From positions 124,001 through 188,000 of the forward strand of contig NZ_JAUZQD010000016.1 in NCBI RefSeq assembly GCF_030709675.1: DNA of 64,000 nucleotides, given 5' to 3'. The stretch's first letter is position 1. Each line of letters starts with the position of its first letter. This DNA is from Symbioplanes lichenis (GTDB lineage Bacteria; Actinomycetota; Actinomycetes; Mycobacteriales; Micromonosporaceae). The notes beneath the pieces are model-generated. The model had not been told where the DNA came from, did no database searches, and saw only the letters and a program-made list of their open reading frames with translations. This document shows, one piece after another, positions 57,663 through 64,000 of this stretch. The translations under genes were made by a program, and so were the position numbers.

Positions 57663-59320
57663 CGCAGCACCGTCCGTCGGTACGTGTCGTCGGTCGCACC
57701 CAGCTCGGCGTGCGCGCCCTCGGCGGTGACCACGCCCTCGCCCACGACGACGACGCGATCGGTGGCGGCGAGCAGCGCGGGGCTGCTGGTGATCACGACG
57801 GTGGCGAAGCCGGACTCCGGGGCGTGCCGGAGCGTACGGATGCCCTGCGCGATCGCGTGCTCGGTGACCGCGTCCACGGCGGTCGTCGGGTCGTGCAGCA
57901 CCAGGACCGGCGGGCGGGCCAGCAGCGCGCGGGCCAGCGCGAGCCGTTGCCGCTGGCCGCCGGAGAGGCTGGCGCCGCGCTCGGCGACTTCTGTGTCGAG
58001 CGGACCCACCTCGTCGGCGGCGGCTGCCGATAAAACAGACTTGTCGGGCTCACCGTGAATGCTCACATTGGACCCGATCGTGCCCGTGAAAAGGTCCGCG
58101 TGATGGGGCTGGACCAGCAGCAGCCGCCGGGCATGGTCGCGGTCGACCAACTCCAGGGGCTCGCCGCCGAGCAGCACCGTGCCCTCATAGGCGTCCGGGA
58201 CCGCCAGCAGCTTGACCAGCGCCTCGGCGTCCGCGGGCCGCCCGGCCACCACGCCCACGAACTCGCCCGGGCGCACGTGCAGGTCGAGACCGGCCAGCGG
58301 GCCGTGCCGCACCCCGGAGAGCCGCAGCTCGCACCGTTCGGCGCTCGGCGCGGCCACGCCGTCGGGCAGGACCAGACCCGCGTCGGTGACCTTGGCGACC
58401 CGGTCGGCGGAGGCGCGCGCCTCGGCCACCCAGCTCGGGATCACGGCCAGCAGTCCGAACGGCTCGAGCAGGAACTGCGCGGAGCCGATCACGGTGATCA
58501 GCTCGCCGACCGAGATGCGGCCGGTGAGCGCGAACCAGCCGGCGAGCACGGCGACGGCACAGGCGAGCAGGGTGCTCAGCGTCGTGGAGGCGGCCTCGTA
58601 GCCGCCCTGGGTCCGGGCCGCGCGCAGCGTCGCCGCGAGGGAGCGCCGGCTCACCGCGCGGTAGCGGTCGGCGGCGGCTTCCTGGGCGCCGAGGCCGCGT
58701 ACCGGCCGCAGGCCCGTCACCAGGTCGGTGGCGAGCGACGTCGCGCGCCCGGCCTGTTCCTGCTGGTCGGCGACCCGTTTGGTGATCAGCGGCGCGCTCA
58801 CCTGCAGCAGCGCCAGCACGATCGGCGTGACGATCAACACCGCCAGCCCCAGGGGTACGGAGATGACGAGCAGCGTGACGGCGCTGATGACCGTGGCGAC
58901 CACCGCGCCGGCGATCCGCGGCACGTAGTCGATGAGATAGGACGTGTTGTCGGCGTCCGTGGTGGACACCGTCAGCAGGTCGCCGGCCCGGTAGTCGGTC
59001 TTGACCCCGCGCGGGTGCAGGATCTTCGCCGACACCTCGAGCCGGAGCTGGTGCGCCTCCTCGGCGATGCCCTTCATGAGCTGCCGGGCCCCGAAGCGAT
59101 AGGCGACGGTGAGCACCGCGAAGAGCCCGGCCAGCACCGCGACCCAGGTGATCAGCGCGCCGGTGTCCGCCGGGCCGACCGCCTGGTCCACGATGACGCC
59201 GATGAGCACCGGGACCAGCGCCTCGCAGGCCTGGTGCAGGCCGATCAGCGCGGTCCCGGACCACAGGTTCCTGCCGTTGCGGGTGACGACCCGCTTGAGG
59301 ACTCTGGTGCCGCCGCTCAC
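57659..59320 (-). CDS. ABC exporter half-transporter with degenerate Walker A (siderophore export)
   Basis: This 553-residue half-transporter has a membrane domain (about residues 20-300) and an ATPase domain with intact LSGGQ. Walker A is degraded to [11 protein letters not shown], the Walker B Glu is replaced (VLVLHDPTT), and the H-loop His is missing (VVITSSP). These losses fall in the same composite ATP site as the partner's bad signature, leaving one working site in the heterodimer. The GTG start at 59320 overlaps the mbtH stop (GTGA). Co-translation with mbtH and the second half follows. Confidence 0.9.
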   Translation of the reverse strand: MSGGTRVLKRVVTRNGRNLWSGTALIGLHQACEALVPVLIGVIVDQAVGPADTGALITWVAVLAGLFAVLTVAYRFGARQLMKGIAEEAHQLRLEVSAKILHPRGVKTDYRAGDLLTVSTTDADNTSYLIDYVPRIAGAVVATVISAVTLLVISVPLGLAVLIVTPIVLALLQVSAPLITKRVADQQEQAGRATSLATDLVTGLRPVRGLGAQEAAADRYRAVSRRSLAATLRAARTQGGYEAASTTLSTLLACAVAVLAGWFALTGRISVGELITVIGSAQFLLEPFGLLAVIPSWVAEARASADRVAKVTDAGLVLPDGVAAPSAERCELRLSGVRHGPLAGLDLHVRPGEFVGVVAGRPADAEALVKLLAVPDAYEGTVLLGGEPLELVDRDHARRLLLVQPHHADLFTGTIGSNVSIHGEPDKSVLSAAAADEVGPLDTEVAERGASLSGGQRQRLALARALLARPPVLVLHDPTTAVDAVTEHAIAQGIRTLRHAPESGFATVVITSSPALLAATDRVVVVGEGVVTAEGAHAELGATDDTYRRTVLR

Positions 59321-59529
59321 GGGGCCATGCTGTCGCGGAGGCTCTTCGGGCGCAGGTCGGTCCACTCGCGGTCGACGTAGTCCACGGCCTCCTGGCGGGT
59401 CGCCGGGCCGAAGACGCTGCGCCAGCCGCTCGGGATCTCCTTGAAGGACGGCCAGAGCGAGTGCTGCTCCTCGTCGTTGACCAGGACGTGGAAGGTGCCG
59501 TTCTCGTCGTCGAACGGGTTGCTGGACAC
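59317..59529 (-). CDS. MbtH-like protein
   Basis: This 70-residue MbtH-type protein binds A domains and is often required for their solubility and activity. The hallmarks are present: [34 protein letters not shown], and the C-terminal [12 protein letters not shown] with conserved Trp residues. The GTG at 59529 has AAGGAG upstream. It is the first gene of the mbtH-exporter unit; iron box 4 lies 28 bases upstream. It should support the 7072-residue NRPS encoded downstream on the same strand. Confidence 0.95.
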   Translation of the reverse strand: MSSNPFDDENGTFHVLVNDEEQHSLWPSFKEIPSGWRSVFGPATRQEAVDYVDREWTDLRPKSLRDSMAP

Positions 59530-59556
59530 GCGGGGTCTCCTTCTGCCTGCCGGTGA

Positions 59557-59575
59557 GGAGCTTAGGCTAACCTAA
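59557..59575. promoter_or_regulatory. Iron box 4, upstream of mbtH
   Basis: The 19-mer GGAGCTTAGGCTAACCTAA matches the palindrome at 16 of 19 positions. It overlaps the stop codon of the importer ATPase gene, as iron box 3 overlaps the exporter stop. Confidence 0.88.
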
Positions 59576-60349
59576 CCCGGACCGCGGAATCACCAGTGGG
59601 GTGTGACTTTCCGGGTCCTCGATGATGCGGCAGCCGAGCCCGAAGACCCGCTCGATGAGATCGGCGTTCATCACTGCGGCCGGGTCGCCCTGGGCCACGA
59701 TCTCGCCGTGCTTCATGACGACGAGATGGTCCGCGTACCGGGCGGCCTGGTTGAGGTCGTGCAGCACCGCGACCATCGTCACGCCCTGCTCCCGGTTGAG
59801 CCGCACGCACAGCTCGAGCAGCTCGATCTGGTGCGCGATGTCCAGGAAGGTCGTCGGCTCGTCGAGCAGCACGATCGGCGTCTGCTGGGCCAGTACCATC
59901 GCCACCCACACGCGCTGCCGCTGGCCGCCGGAGAGCGTGTCGACCAGCTCGCCCGAGAGCTCGGTCACGCCGGTCGCGGCCATCGCGGCGGTCACGGCGG
60001 CCTCGTCCTCGGCCGACCACTGGCGGATCAGCTTCTGGTGCGGGAAGCGCCCCCGCGCGACCAGCTCGGCCACCGAGATGCCCTCGGGGGCGATCGACGA
60101 CTGCGGCAGCAGTCCGAGCCGGCGGGCGACCTCCTTGGCCGGGCGGCCGTGGATGTCCCGGCCGTCCAGCAGCACCTCGCCCGCCGACGGCTTGAGCAGC
60201 CGGGACAGGGCGCGGAGCAGCGTCGACTTGCCGCAGGCGTTGGGGCCGATGATCGCGGTGAAGCTGCCCTCGGGGATGTCGAGGGAGAGGCCGGCGCTGA
60301 TCGTCTTCCGGTCGTAGCCGACGGTGATGTCGCGGGCGGCGAGGCTCAT
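59567..60349 (-). CDS. Ferric-siderophore importer ATPase (FepC/FhuC type)
   Basis: This 260-residue ATPase powers siderophore uptake. Walker A is GPNACGKST, the Q-loop is LPQSS, the signature is [13 protein letters not shown], Walker B is IVLLDEPT followed by TFLDIAHQ, and the H-loop is VLHDLNQA, all intact. The [23 protein letters not shown] segment is typical of iron-chelate importers. It is the last gene of the three-gene permease-permease-ATPase operon that starts at 62462. Its start is 29 bases after the second permease stop, in a region altered by a 26-bp duplication. Confidence 0.93.
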   Translation of the reverse strand: MSLAARDITVGYDRKTISAGLSLDIPEGSFTAIIGPNACGKSTLLRALSRLLKPSAGEVLLDGRDIHGRPAKEVARRLGLLPQSSIAPEGISVAELVARGRFPHQKLIRQWSAEDEAAVTAAMAATGVTELSGELVDTLSGGQRQRVWVAMVLAQQTPIVLLDEPTTFLDIAHQIELLELCVRLNREQGVTMVAVLHDLNQAARYADHLVVMKHGEIVAQGDPAAVMNADLIERVFGLGCRIIEDPESHTPLVIPRSGLG

Positions 60350-60361
60350 GTCGGTCCGTTA

Positions 60362-60413
60362 CCTCCGGGCTTGTCGCATCAGGAGCCCCTCCGGGCTTGT
60401 CGCATCAGGAGCC
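60362..60413. repeat. 26-bp tandem duplication at the end of the second permease gene
   Basis: Two perfect 26-bp copies (CCTCCGGGCTTGTCGCATCAGGAGCC) lie side by side. Because 26 is not a multiple of three, the permease now ends two codons later at a TGA formed at the junction. Without the duplication its last codons would run into TAA at 60359. Confidence 0.92.
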
Positions 60414-61419
60414 AGACGAAATAGATCCCGCCGACCGACACCGTGACGACGCCCACGGGCAGCTGCGTCGGGGCGAAGAGGCGCTGGGCCAGCCAGTCGC
60501 TCAGCATCAGCAGGAAGGCGCCCATCGCGGCGGACGGGACGAGGGCGATGCCGGACGTGCGGGTGAGCCGCCGGGCGAGCTGCGGGGCGGCCAGCGCCAC
60601 GAAGGAGATCGGGCCGGCGGCCGCCGTCGCGACCGCGATCAGGGCCACGCCGATCACCAGGTACGCGAGCCGGACGCGTTCGACGCTCACCCCCAGGGCG
60701 GCCGCGGCGTCCTCGCCCATCTCGAGCAGGGCGAGGCGTTGCCCGTACGCGAGAAGCAGCGCGACCAGCCCGCCCACGCCGATCGCCACCGGGGTGACCT
60801 GCGCCCAGCCGAGCCCGTTGAGCGTGCCCTGCTGCCAGATCGACGCGGCGTACGCGGCCTGCAGATCCATCTTGATGACGAACCACTGGTTCGCGGAGCC
60901 GAGCATGGCGCTGATCGCGATCCCGACGATGATCAGGCGGAAGCCCTGCACGCCGCGCTTGAACGCGAGCAGGTAGACCACGATCGCCGTCACCAGCCCG
61001 CCGGCCAGCGCCCCGGCGGCCGTCAGGTAGTAGCTGTTGCCGAGGGTGACGGTGACGAGCAGCACCCCGGTGTACGCGCCGGTGTTGAAGCCGATCACGT
61101 CGGGGCTGCCCAGCGGGTTGCGGGTCAGCGCCTGGAAGATCGCCCCGGACAGCCCGAGCGCGAGTCCGATCAGGAGGGCGAGCAGCACGCGCGGCAGCCG
61201 CCACTCGACGACGACCAGCCGGGCCGCCCGGGTGCCTCCCCCGGCGAGCGCCTCGAGGACCTGCTGCGGCGTGAGCGTGAACTCGCCCGTGCCCAGCGCG
61301 AGGACGCCGACCGCGAGACCGCACAGCAGGAGGATGACGGTGACCACCGCCGGGCGTACCGGGATCCGCGCGCTCACGGTCCTGCGCTGGAGGACGACCG
61401 TCCTGCGCCCGAAGTTCAC
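60379..61419 (-). CDS. Siderophore importer permease, FecCD family (second)
   Basis: This 346-residue permease has about ten transmembrane segments. Family signatures include WRLPRVLLALLIGLALGLSGAIFQALTRNPLGSPDVIG, GEDAAAALGVSVERVR and the coupling region near SFVALAAPQLARRLTRTSG. The GTG start overlaps the stop of the first permease (GTGA). The N-terminus has a basic cytoplasmic leader (NFGRRTVVLQRRTVS). The two permeases form the membrane channel of the importer. The C-terminal end was changed by a 26-bp duplication (MRQARRGS instead of MRQARR). Confidence 0.92.
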   Translation of the reverse strand: MNFGRRTVVLQRRTVSARIPVRPAVVTVILLLCGLAVGVLALGTGEFTLTPQQVLEALAGGGTRAARLVVVEWRLPRVLLALLIGLALGLSGAIFQALTRNPLGSPDVIGFNTGAYTGVLLVTVTLGNSYYLTAAGALAGGLVTAIVVYLLAFKRGVQGFRLIIVGIAISAMLGSANQWFVIKMDLQAAYAASIWQQGTLNGLGWAQVTPVAIGVGGLVALLLAYGQRLALLEMGEDAAAALGVSVERVRLAYLVIGVALIAVATAAAGPISFVALAAPQLARRLTRTSGIALVPSAAMGAFLLMLSDWLAQRLFAPTQLPVGVVTVSVGGIYFVWLLMRQARRGS

Positions 61420-62462
61420 AGCCCGCTCACCCGCGTCCGGCGCACGAGATAGATCAGGACGGGGGCACCGACGAACGCGGTGACGATGCCCACGCGCAGC
61501 TCGCCCGGGCGGACCACGAGCCGGCCCACGACGTCCGCCGCCAGCAGCAGGACCGGACCCAGGATCACGGTGTACGCGAAGATCCAGCGCTGGTCGGGAC
61601 CGGTGAACCAGCGGACGACGTGCGGGATCATGAGCCCCACGAAGCCGATCGGCCCGACCGCCGCCGTGGCCGCCCCGGTGAGCAGCATCACCGCCACGGT
61701 CGCCAGGAGCCGGGTGCGGCCCACGTGGGCGCCGAGCGTGCGGGCCAGGTCGTCGCCGAGGGCCACCGCGTTGAGCGAGCGCGCGACGACAAACGCCAGC
61801 ACCGTCCCGGCCGCGACGAACGGCAGGATCGTGACCGCCACGTCGGCGGGACGGCCGGCGAGCGACCCGACGTCCCAGAAGCGCAGATAGTCGAAGGCGC
61901 GGGGGCGTACCAGCTGGATGCCCGACGAGAGGCCGTCCATGACCGCGCCCAGCGCCACCCCGGCCAGCGTGAGCCGGATCGGCGTGGCGCCCGCCCGGCC
62001 CGCCGAGCCGAGCAGATAGACCAGCGTGAGGGCGAAGGCGACGCCCGCGAAACCGAACCACATGTACTGGTGCAGGCTGGTCAGGCCGAGCAGGCCGACC
62101 GCGGCGACCACGAAGAGGGCGGCGCCCGAGTTGACGCCGAGCACCTGCGTGTCGGCGAGCGGGTTGCGGGTCACGGCCTGGATGACCGCGCCGGACAGTC
62201 CGAAGGCGATCCCGGCCAGGATGCCGAGCAGCGTCCGGGGCACCCGCAAGTCGCGCACCACGGCTTGGTCGTCGGTGTCGGTGAAGTGGAAGAACGCGTC
62301 CCAGACCGTGTGCGGCGAGACGTTGCGCGCGCCGATCGCGACGCTGAGCAGACAGACCCCGGCCAGCAGGAGGACGCACAAGACGAGTCCCGCGCTCTTT
62401 TTCGTTCTCGCCTCGGTAGGCTGCGGCGGACGCGCCGGCGCGGGCGTACGCGTCAGGACCAT
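61416..62462 (-). CDS. Siderophore importer permease, FecCD family (first)
   Basis: This 348-residue permease has a Pro/Arg/Thr-rich cytoplasmic start and then about ten helices. Signatures are LRVPRTLLGILAGIAFGLSGAVIQAVTRNPLADTQVLGVNSGA, LGDDLARTLGAHVGRTR and PIGFVGLMIPHVVRWFTG. The ATG at 62462 lies only five bases downstream of iron box 5 and has no ribosome site, so a leaderless mRNA or a later start is likely. It opens the importer operon (permease, permease, ATPase), in which junctions overlap. Confidence 0.9.
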   Translation of the reverse strand: MVLTRTPAPARPPQPTEARTKKSAGLVLCVLLLAGVCLLSVAIGARNVSPHTVWDAFFHFTDTDDQAVVRDLRVPRTLLGILAGIAFGLSGAVIQAVTRNPLADTQVLGVNSGAALFVVAAVGLLGLTSLHQYMWFGFAGVAFALTLVYLLGSAGRAGATPIRLTLAGVALGAVMDGLSSGIQLVRPRAFDYLRFWDVGSLAGRPADVAVTILPFVAAGTVLAFVVARSLNAVALGDDLARTLGAHVGRTRLLATVAVMLLTGAATAAVGPIGFVGLMIPHVVRWFTGPDQRWIFAYTVILGPVLLLAADVVGRLVVRPGELRVGIVTAFVGAPVLIYLVRRTRVSGL

Positions 62463-62467
62463 GCCGC

Positions 62468-62486
62468 TGAGCTTAGGCTAGCCTTC
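62468..62486. promoter_or_regulatory. Iron box 5, upstream of the importer operon
   Basis: The 19-mer TGAGCTTAGGCTAGCCTTC has an intact core (TTAGGCTAGCC) and matches about 14 of 19 positions. It sits directly before the first permease start and should repress uptake genes under high iron. Confidence 0.75.
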
Positions 62487-62494
62487 CTTGACAG

Positions 62495-63229
62495 TCACCA
62501 GCGGTCGAGTCGCGTGCTCAGCACGGACAGGGCGGCCACCCCGGCGGTCGAGGTGCGCAGCACGTTGTCGCCCAGCTTGACCGGGTGCGCGCCGGCCGTC
62601 ACGAAGGCGCCGAGCTCCTGGTCGCTGATCCCGCCCTCGGGCCCGACCACCAGCACGATCTCCCCGGCGGCGGGCAGCTTGGCCGAGGTCAGCCGGTCGC
62701 TCGCCTCCTCGTGCAGCACGAACGCGGCAGCCACCTCGCCGAGGCGGGCGGCGACATGCTTGGTCGACACGTCCGGCTTGCCGGACACCTCGGGCAGCCA
62801 CGACCGGCGGGCCTGCTTGGCCGCCTCCCGCGCCGTGGACACCCACTTCTCCCGCGCCTTGACGCCCCGGTCGCCCCGCCACTGCGCCACCGACCGCGAC
62901 GCGGCCCACGGCACGATCTCGTCGACGCCGATCTCCGTCATCGCCTGCACGGCCAGCTCACCCCGGTCGCCCTTGGCGATGCCCTGCACCACCACCAGCC
63001 GCGGATCGGCCGCCGGCGTGAACGACCGCTCCCCCACCCGCACGTCGATGCTGCCCCGCCCGACCGCACTCACCTCGGCCCGCGCGGTCCCGCCCCGCCC
63101 GTCCGACAGCAGCACCTCCTCGCCGGCCCGCAACCGCTGCACATCGGCAGCGTGATGCCCCTCCTTGCCCCCGAGCGTGAACCGGGAGCCGGTGGGCAGG
63201 TCGTCGACGAGAAACAAGGGCGCGGACAC
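62495..63229 (-). CDS. rsmE: 16S rRNA (uracil-1498-N3)-methyltransferase
   Basis: This 244-residue SPOUT methyltransferase methylates U1498 of 16S rRNA. The knot motifs are present: LVVVQGIAKGDRGELAVQAMTEIGVDEIVPW, EIVLVVGPEGGISDQEL and KLGDNVLRTSTAGVAALSVL. The N-terminal PUA-like part has GGKEGHHAADVQRLRAGEEV. I take the GTG at 63229; the open frame continues to a TTG at 63247, but the family starts near APLF. It lies upstream of the importer operon in the same direction, with iron box 5 in the 33-bp gap. Confidence 0.93.
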   Translation of the reverse strand: MSAPLFLVDDLPTGSRFTLGGKEGHHAADVQRLRAGEEVLLSDGRGGTARAEVSAVGRGSIDVRVGERSFTPAADPRLVVVQGIAKGDRGELAVQAMTEIGVDEIVPWAASRSVAQWRGDRGVKAREKWVSTAREAAKQARRSWLPEVSGKPDVSTKHVAARLGEVAAAFVLHEEASDRLTSAKLPAAGEIVLVVGPEGGISDQELGAFVTAGAHPVKLGDNVLRTSTAGVAALSVLSTRLDRW

Positions 63230-63277
63230 GACACGAACGCTACCCAATCGCTTCCGCCCGCACGGGTGGCGGCCGCC

Positions 63278-63838
63278 TCACATGCCGGGCAGGTGGTCGC
63301 CCGGCGAGGTCTGGAGCAGCCACGCCAGCGGCATCTGGGCGGCGGGCTCATAGATCCCGTCCGGCCCGAGCCGGTGCAGGGTGACTGTGAGTGCCGGGTC
63401 GCGCGCGACAGTCCAGTACTGCGGTATGCCGGCGGCGGCGTACTCCTTGACTTTGGCCACCTGATCGATCGCCTCGGAGCCGCGAGAAACAATCTCGATG
63501 ACCAGGAGCAGGTCCGTCACAGCGAGCCACACGGCACGCTCCTGAGGCTTCGACCACACGGTCAGGTCTGCAGTTCGGCCCGCGTCCGCTTCGTAACCAG
63601 GAATCTGGATGTTTGCTACTTGCATGACCTGTTCCACCGGCACTCCGGCGGTGACGAGCCATGCCGTGAGACGGGTGGCGATGACAGCATGCTCACTGTC
63701 GGGCAAGGGCACGACGGTCAGAACTCCCTCAGTGGAGACCTCGTACCGGCGGCCGTGAATGTCAGCCGAGATCATGGCGGCAAGGTCGTCGAGCGTGATG
63801 ACTTCAGGCATGTACCGCCCCACTGCCTCCGCGCTCAT
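63278..63838 (-). CDS. Uma2-family PD-(D/E)XK nuclease-like protein
   Basis: This 186-residue protein has the Uma2 (DUF820) pattern: YMPEVITLDDLAAM, RRYEVSTEGVLTVVP, HAVIATRLTAWLV, then TADLTVWSKP (acidic residue), LLVIEIVSRGSEAIDQVAKVKEYAAAGIPQYWTVA, which holds the E-x-x-S and K-x-x-x-Y core of the restriction-endonuclease fold. These genes are very numerous in cyanobacteria and actinobacteria, and their function is unclear. The start at 63838 gives a normal N-terminus. It is not coupled to rsmE (48-bp gap between rsmE start and this stop). No gene is seen in the last 160 bases of the window. Confidence 0.88.
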   Translation of the reverse strand: MSAEAVGRYMPEVITLDDLAAMISADIHGRRYEVSTEGVLTVVPLPDSEHAVIATRLTAWLVTAGVPVEQVMQVANIQIPGYEADAGRTADLTVWSKPQERAVWLAVTDLLLVIEIVSRGSEAIDQVAKVKEYAAAGIPQYWTVARDPALTVTLHRLGPDGIYEPAAQMPLAWLLQTSPGDHLPGM

Positions 63839-64000
63839 ACGGCCATGCTACGCGCCGGCCTCAGCCCTGAAGCCTGTACCTTGTTGTCCTCGACTACCAC
63901 GCAGAAACCTTTCCGCCGTAACTTGGTGGCAGGCGTGTCGTTTAACGATGCGGTGCATTCGATTCAGTGCCACTCACCCCCCTCGCAGGTTCTGGACGAC

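Overview
The window is high-GC DNA from a filamentous actinobacterium. A Micromonosporaceae member (Actinoplanes-like) is my best guess, from the abundance of GTG starts, GTGA/ATGA stop-start overlaps, the XRE-DUF5753 regulator next to a SAM methyltransferase, and the housekeeping order phoH-ybeY-CBS protein-CDA-like-era followed by recO-uppS. The genus is not proven.

Layout. 0.2-2 kb: two tandem paralogous VapBC-type toxin-antitoxin pairs and a small repeat protein. 2-9.3 kb: a Tat-exported PHP-domain phosphoesterase with a coupled partner, a YceI protein, a TPR protein, a lipoprotein, a thiamine-binding-type protein and a HAD hydrolase. 9.5-20.5 kb: the minus-strand housekeeping block (histidine phosphatase, uppS, recO, acyltransferase, era, a CDA-like protein with no zinc ligands, a CBS membrane protein, ybeY and phoH). 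phoH carries a large intein with features of class 3. 20.7-25 kb: a serine beta-lactamase-fold hydrolase, a GH3 glycosidase and a small membrane protein.

25.3-62.5 kb is an iron-regulated hydroxamate siderophore locus. It contains an ornithine N5-monooxygenase, a hydroxyornithine formyltransferase, a panD plus ferredoxin operon, a siderophore-binding lipoprotein, one giant six-module NRPS (7072 aa), two half-size ABC exporters, MbtH and a FepC/FecCD-type importer. Specificity residues read from the six A domains give N5-formyl-N5-hydroxyOrn, a beta-Ala-like code, N5-hydroxyOrn, Thr, N5-hydroxyOrn and Gly. Epimerase domains follow positions 1, 3 and 4. The first five positions and their stereochemistry match exochelin MS of Mycobacterium smegmatis (D-fhOrn, beta-Ala, D-hOrn, D-allo-Thr, L-hOrn). 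Here the assembly line is a single protein with an extra Gly-type module, and the panD needed for beta-alanine sits behind an iron box. Five iron boxes (DmdR/IdeR type) mark the locus.

Embedded in the siderophore locus (32.8-34.6 kb), in DNA that looks less GC-rich, is a two-gene unit: a TIR-like (Cap12/Pycsar-effector type) protein and a nucleoside-phosphorylase/nucleosidase-fold protein. It is a candidate anti-phage or stress system that I do not recognise as a named one. The right end carries rsmE and a Uma2-family nuclease. No rRNA, tRNA, CRISPR array or insertion sequence was seen.
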